This document shows, one piece after another, positions 60,200 to 64,000 of a stretch of DNA of 64,000 nucleotides. This DNA is from Plecoglossus altivelis (Eukaryota > Chordata > Actinopteri > Osmeriformes > Plecoglossidae): assembly GCA_036571765.1 (NCBI GenBank), contig BROE01000007.1, positions 11,523,264-11,587,263 of the forward strand, given 5' to 3'. Every line of letters begins with the position of its first letter. Position 1 is the first letter of the stretch. The translations under genes and the position numbers were made by a program. A model generated the notes under the pieces. It had not been told where the DNA came from, ran no database searches, and worked only from the letters and a program-made list of their open reading frames with translations.

Positions 60200-62831
60200 A
60201 TGGAAGCAGCCAGCCAGCAGAGTCTCAACCAGACAAAAGAGGAGGATGTTGGGACTAGTCTGTTTCACCATTTCATGGCGCGGAGGAAACTTTTGAACCC
60301 TGAAGATGAGATGGTTGGTATAATACCTTAGGGCTGAAAAGAGGATATGATCAAAATGCTGAATTTCTTATGCATTCATTTGTTCTTTGTGTCAAAGTGA
60401 GCAAATATCTGTGTTTGTTATGCCATGATTTTTTGTCAAGGTAATGGTTTGCCCATATAGTTTTTTTTTCTTGATTCACGTAGTCTAACTGCAGGTCTTA
60501 TAACAATACCCTTCTTCTCTGTCTATTCAGAAGTTCCTGTTACACCGGTTGGTAGTCATCGCCAGACTCCCCCAGCCACTTGCCGACAGGACAGACTTGG
60601 GAGGTCAGGCAGCCGTTACTTTAGAACACATTTAAGAGCCATTAAGCCTAACAGGATGTGCATTCTTCAAGGGATTACAAGCCATCACTGTTTCACTGAC
60701 AGACTCACCTGTACATCCGCTCAGGTTCCAGCCCTCGCGCCAAATGAAAACTTTTCTTGTTGTTGATCAGAACATAGTTACAAAATGGTTGCAATTGAAC
60801 TCTTAAAATCCATCACTCAGATGAGGTACAAGCTCTAAAAGAGATACTCTCTGTCTTGCACTTAAACCTTCTGTCTTAGTTTGGGTTACTTTACAGCTTT
60901 CACACATATTTGAAAAGGGCTCAACATCTTGAAGAGACTTCCTTTTCTCTATGGTAGGGAATTCGCTCACAAAAGAACCTGCTAGAATGCAATAAAAGAC
61001 AACAAAAGGAGTTGTCGCACTGAGAGACGGTCTTAACCAGGGGACCCAGCCTTCGATATCTACACCAATTATATCAATCCCTTTTGTTTCTTCAGCGCAC
61101 TACGAGGAACTGAATCAGCGCTTGCAGAAGTATTACCAAGGTGACAGTATCACAGGCCTGCTTTTGCTGTATCCAACCTGCATGCTGCACGTCATTGAGG
61201 TAACCAAGAATGAACTGAAATTCAATGGCATTTAATAAACTTGTCTCTGAGATGCCTGTGTCTCAATATTGCCAATAAATACACATAGACCGATGATATT
61301 CTGTGTAGAGATGACATGCACTGTACCAGTGGTGATTCTCTTCCAGTCTTCCAGCGAAGTTCTGGTGTCTGTTCTGCGGGACCTGAACACCATGCAGGGG
61401 CTACCACAAGGGTAACAACACGATGAAGCTAAACCGTCAATCAAGTATTGTTATACCACATCCAGGCATCCTTTCATATAGCATCGTTGCGTAGCGTTTA
61501 CCATGCTGTTTTGACGTTGTCATGGCTCCTATCTATCTGCAGCGCCCTGATCGAGGCCCCCAGGGTGTTGATGATGTCACATGACCTTCCCAGCCGTTTG
61601 TTCCAGCAGTGGAGCTGCAAAGTGCTGAGCTTACAGGCCAGGACTCTGCATGACGCGTCCGAGGAGGAGGCCACCGAGGTACTGATCAGAACCGTCCTGT
61701 CCTTGCTGCTCAAGCTGGGAAACCACCACGGGAAAGCTAACAAGGTACATCGTTACAATCTGAGGTAAAACCACCAAAGCTAAGCTTCGTACACGTTCGA
61801 AAAGCCAAACCAACGGTCGATTGTTTTCCCGGAGACGCAGGGGTCTAAGACGCCTCCAGGGTCCGTGCTTGATGAGGTTCCAGACTTGATCGTTCCTCAG
61901 GATGTTCTGACCCAGCTGTTGACCAGAGGGGAGCTCCTGAGTCCACAGCAGTACCTACAGACTTATCACTCACCTGTCAGTATCCTCATGGACTCGGGTA
62001 AGACGGGCACAGCGTGTAGGAGTAGCGCACATCTAAAACCCTTTGTGTTGAGCAGGGGTGGGCAACCCTGGTCCTCAAGAGCCACTGTCCTGAAGGTTTT
62101 AAATGTGTCCCTGCTCCAACACACCTGATTCTAATGAATGGTGGTTATCAGTCCACAGAGATTGATAACAACCCATTCATTAGAATCAGGTGTGCTGGAA
62201 CAGGGAAATATCTTAAACTTTCAGGGCAGTGGCTCTCAAGGACCAGGGTTAACCACTACTGGTGAAGAGCATGAATAGAAAAAAACAAATGCTCCAGTTT
62301 TAATATTTTTCCTAAATTTATACCATGATATATGTCAAGTTAAACCTAACCAAAATGTACAATAAAGTAAGACTGGGATTGTTCAAAGGGCACGTATTTG
62401 GAAGCAGTCGACCAACTACAGTTTAGGCTCATGGCGAAAAGGTCAAAGGTATGAGTCTGTTAGCATATCATAAGTGCATGCTCGTCGGCCTTCGACACTA
62501 ACACTGCATGCATCGTTTAAAAAGAGGGCCAGCATGACCTCTGCTGTACAGCACATCTGAAAGGCAATGGAAGTATAAACCTTTTGGGTTTTTTTACAAA
62601 GTGCTGTAGATCAGCGCCTAAGATGTGTGTTTTATAACTCCTTTCCACCAGTGCTTCTTGTCACCCATTCTGCATGCCATGTACTTTGGCTTGGAAGTGG
62701 AGATTGTTCGCTGATGTCACGGAATATATGATTGTATCACAAATATATTTGATGTGATTGTTTTGTGACTCATGTTCGTTGTGTTCACAGAGCGTGTCTG
62801 GCCTCCTCCTGAGCACTTGATAATCATCTGA
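60200..62831 (+). CDS. tex47: TEX47-like testis-expressed protein (7 exons, 251 aa)
   Basis: Homologue of mammalian TEX47 (C7orf62), a testis-expressed protein of unknown biochemical role. Exons are 60200-60313, 60531-60603, 61096-61199, 61347-61411, 61543-61744, 61841-61997 and 62791-62831; junctions are GT/AG and the phase closes exactly. The core begins KFLLHRLVVIARL. It continues HYEELNQRLQKYYQGDSITG, LLLLYPTCMLHVIESSSEVL, VSVLRDL, RVLMMSHDLPSRLFQQW and LIVPQDVLTQLLTRGELLSP, ending RVWPPPEHLIII. The GLLLLYP...HVIESSSEVL pattern looks like a BLUF-type ferredoxin-like fold, but flavin-binding residues were not identified, so light sensing is not claimed. Start 60200 gives a length matching the human protein (about 253). 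The final intron (61998-62790) holds a hAT-like element. In human this gene is on chromosome 7, so linkage to ndel1 is not conserved. Confidence 0.82.
62053..62261. mobile_element. foldback hAT-type MITE in tex47 intron 6
   Basis: A 209-bp element whose two halves are long imperfect inverted repeats (outer arms contain CAACCCTGGTCCT and AGGACCAGGGTT; inner arms contain ACACCTGATTCTAATGAATG and its complement). The ends are CAG...CTG. Flanking octamers GTGTTGAG (62045-62052) and GTGAAGAG (62262-62269) match at six of eight positions, as expected for an old 8-bp hAT target duplication. No coding capacity. Confidence 0.8.
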
Positions 62832-64000
62832 ATTACAGCTCCTGAGGAAGGATCGTGGACGTTCGCCTTTGTTTGTTGTGTTTAATCTATCGTAACTTTC
62901 TCTGTCATTAACGACACAGTCACAGCCCACTGACGAGCAAAAAGACGAAATGTTTTGTTTCGTAATCTGCGATGGTTATAATGATCATGGATGGCAGTAG
63001 TCAGTATCACCACTGCAATGCTTGTTAGTCAGATCGTTCATGACTGTTTATCAAGTATTTCTTAGTTGCCGCATTTACTTCAATACATATGGAGGATTTC
63101 GTATACACACCAAAAGAAAAATACAGTCAGAATTTAAAAAAAAGGTTTTTAATAGTTTGAACATTCTGATGAGGATTGTTTTGGATCTTACAGTACATAC
63201 TGTGTTCCACTTGGTGTTGGAGAACGTGTCCATGGACAGACCTCCTCTCCTTTTCGAGTCATTAAAAGAGGGTCTCAAATGCCATCACAGTTTGACACAG
63301 TTTGACAAATATCCTAAATGTCTCTAAGTCACCCAGTCCTTCCCTTTTACGGTGTTTTGGCCCCCATTACTTAAACATAAACTATGCAAAAGCGATAGAT
63401 GTAAGATGAACTTGTTTATCAAACAATAGCTGCATGCACCACAGTGTTAGACCATACAAATGCTCATACAGGCAAACTTGGTTTTGTGGAGTTTGATGTC
63501 GGGCTGATAGGCAGATATTTCTTCATTAGAAATTAGGTTTGTTGATATTGCAGATATAAGCACACAATTCCAGTCACAGACAAAGTCATTTTGGGGTCAT
63601 TTCTGCTTCACAAAACATATCCAGTTCAGTTATGTTCGGTTGGTTGATATTTTCTCATCTAGTTGCAAGGAAAACAGCTGTCAAAGGCATGATGTGATGA
63701 CAAGTTCGATGTGAATATTAAATCATGCTACTGGATGTAAATACAATATACTTTGACTCAGCTGAGAGTGAGTTATTGATTAGAACCAGATGGAATGTTG
63801 GAGCTTGACAAAAACGGTAACCAAAGACCTGGGATTTGAAATTGCTCATGGGCGACACTGAATGATTCCTCCTGCATTGCAAATCTATGTCTTTACACAC
63901 ATTATGACAATTATGACGAGCACAACTCGGACCGACAATGAGAAACATTTCACGAGCATGGACAAAAAGCATGCCTCTGATTCTTCACACAAAGGACGAT
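62832..64000. other. tex47 3' region and intergenic DNA
   Basis: AT-rich. No exon, RNA gene or repeat was recognised on either strand. Open frames here have no splice or homology support. Confidence 0.5.

Noticed and set aside
1..64000. CRISPR arrays, operons, prophage or bacterial sequence
   Set aside because: All supported genes are spliced vertebrate genes. The tandem repeats lack spacer structure.

Overview
The window is nuclear DNA from a vertebrate, almost certainly a teleost fish. Ten protein-coding genes can be read from exon-by-exon homology with consistent GT/AG junctions. Introns are short, dinucleotide and purine microsatellites are abundant, and a foldback hAT-type element is present. 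The gene set also fits a teleost: a TAP2-like peptide transporter lies outside any MHC context, among genes that in human are spread over 10q26, 17q25, 17q21 and 17p13. No rRNA, tRNA, CRISPR array, virus or prokaryotic operon was recognised.

Layout. 0.55-7.4 kb, minus: adam8, a membrane metalloprotease-disintegrin with an intact zinc site and a tail made of seven tandem SH3-ligand repeats. 7.6-13.8 kb, minus: tubgcp2, gamma-tubulin complex protein 2; ADAM8 and TUBGCP2 are also close together in human. 14.4-16.1 kb, plus: kctd2, followed by a long AT-rich stretch. 21.4-24.8 kb, plus: slc16a5, a monocarboxylate-type transporter. 26.0-30.8 kb, plus: a TAP2-type ABC half-transporter with a perfect interferon-response element upstream. 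31.1-43.6 kb, plus: acsf2, a mitochondrial acyl-CoA synthetase whose 7.5 kb intron 10 holds chad (chondroadherin) on the opposite strand. 45.1-45.9 kb, minus: armc7. 46.6-47.3 kb, plus: an unrecognised two-exon gene for a 75-residue single-pass membrane protein. 48.8-59.0 kb, minus: ndel1, a dynein/LIS1 adaptor. 60.2-62.8 kb, plus: tex47. The last 1.1 kb shows nothing recognisable.

The genes do not form one pathway. The main functional themes are immune (adam8 with inflammatory-type promoter motifs, and the TAP2-like gene with an ISRE), centrosome and microtubule (tubgcp2, ndel1), and matrix/metabolism (chad nested in acsf2). Three gene pairs are divergent with short shared upstream regions: tubgcp2/kctd2, armc7/small membrane protein, and ndel1/a possible exon before tex47.

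The most distinctive observations are the coding minisatellite in the adam8 tail, the overlapping kappaB/STAT/ISRE-like motif upstream of adam8, the interferon motif and upstream ORF of the TAP2-like gene, two strong inverted repeats in acsf2 introns, the unrecognised small membrane protein, and a possible orphan coding exon between ndel1 and tex47. Coding-sequence boundaries were read by eye from splice consensus and family conservation. UTR limits are estimates.
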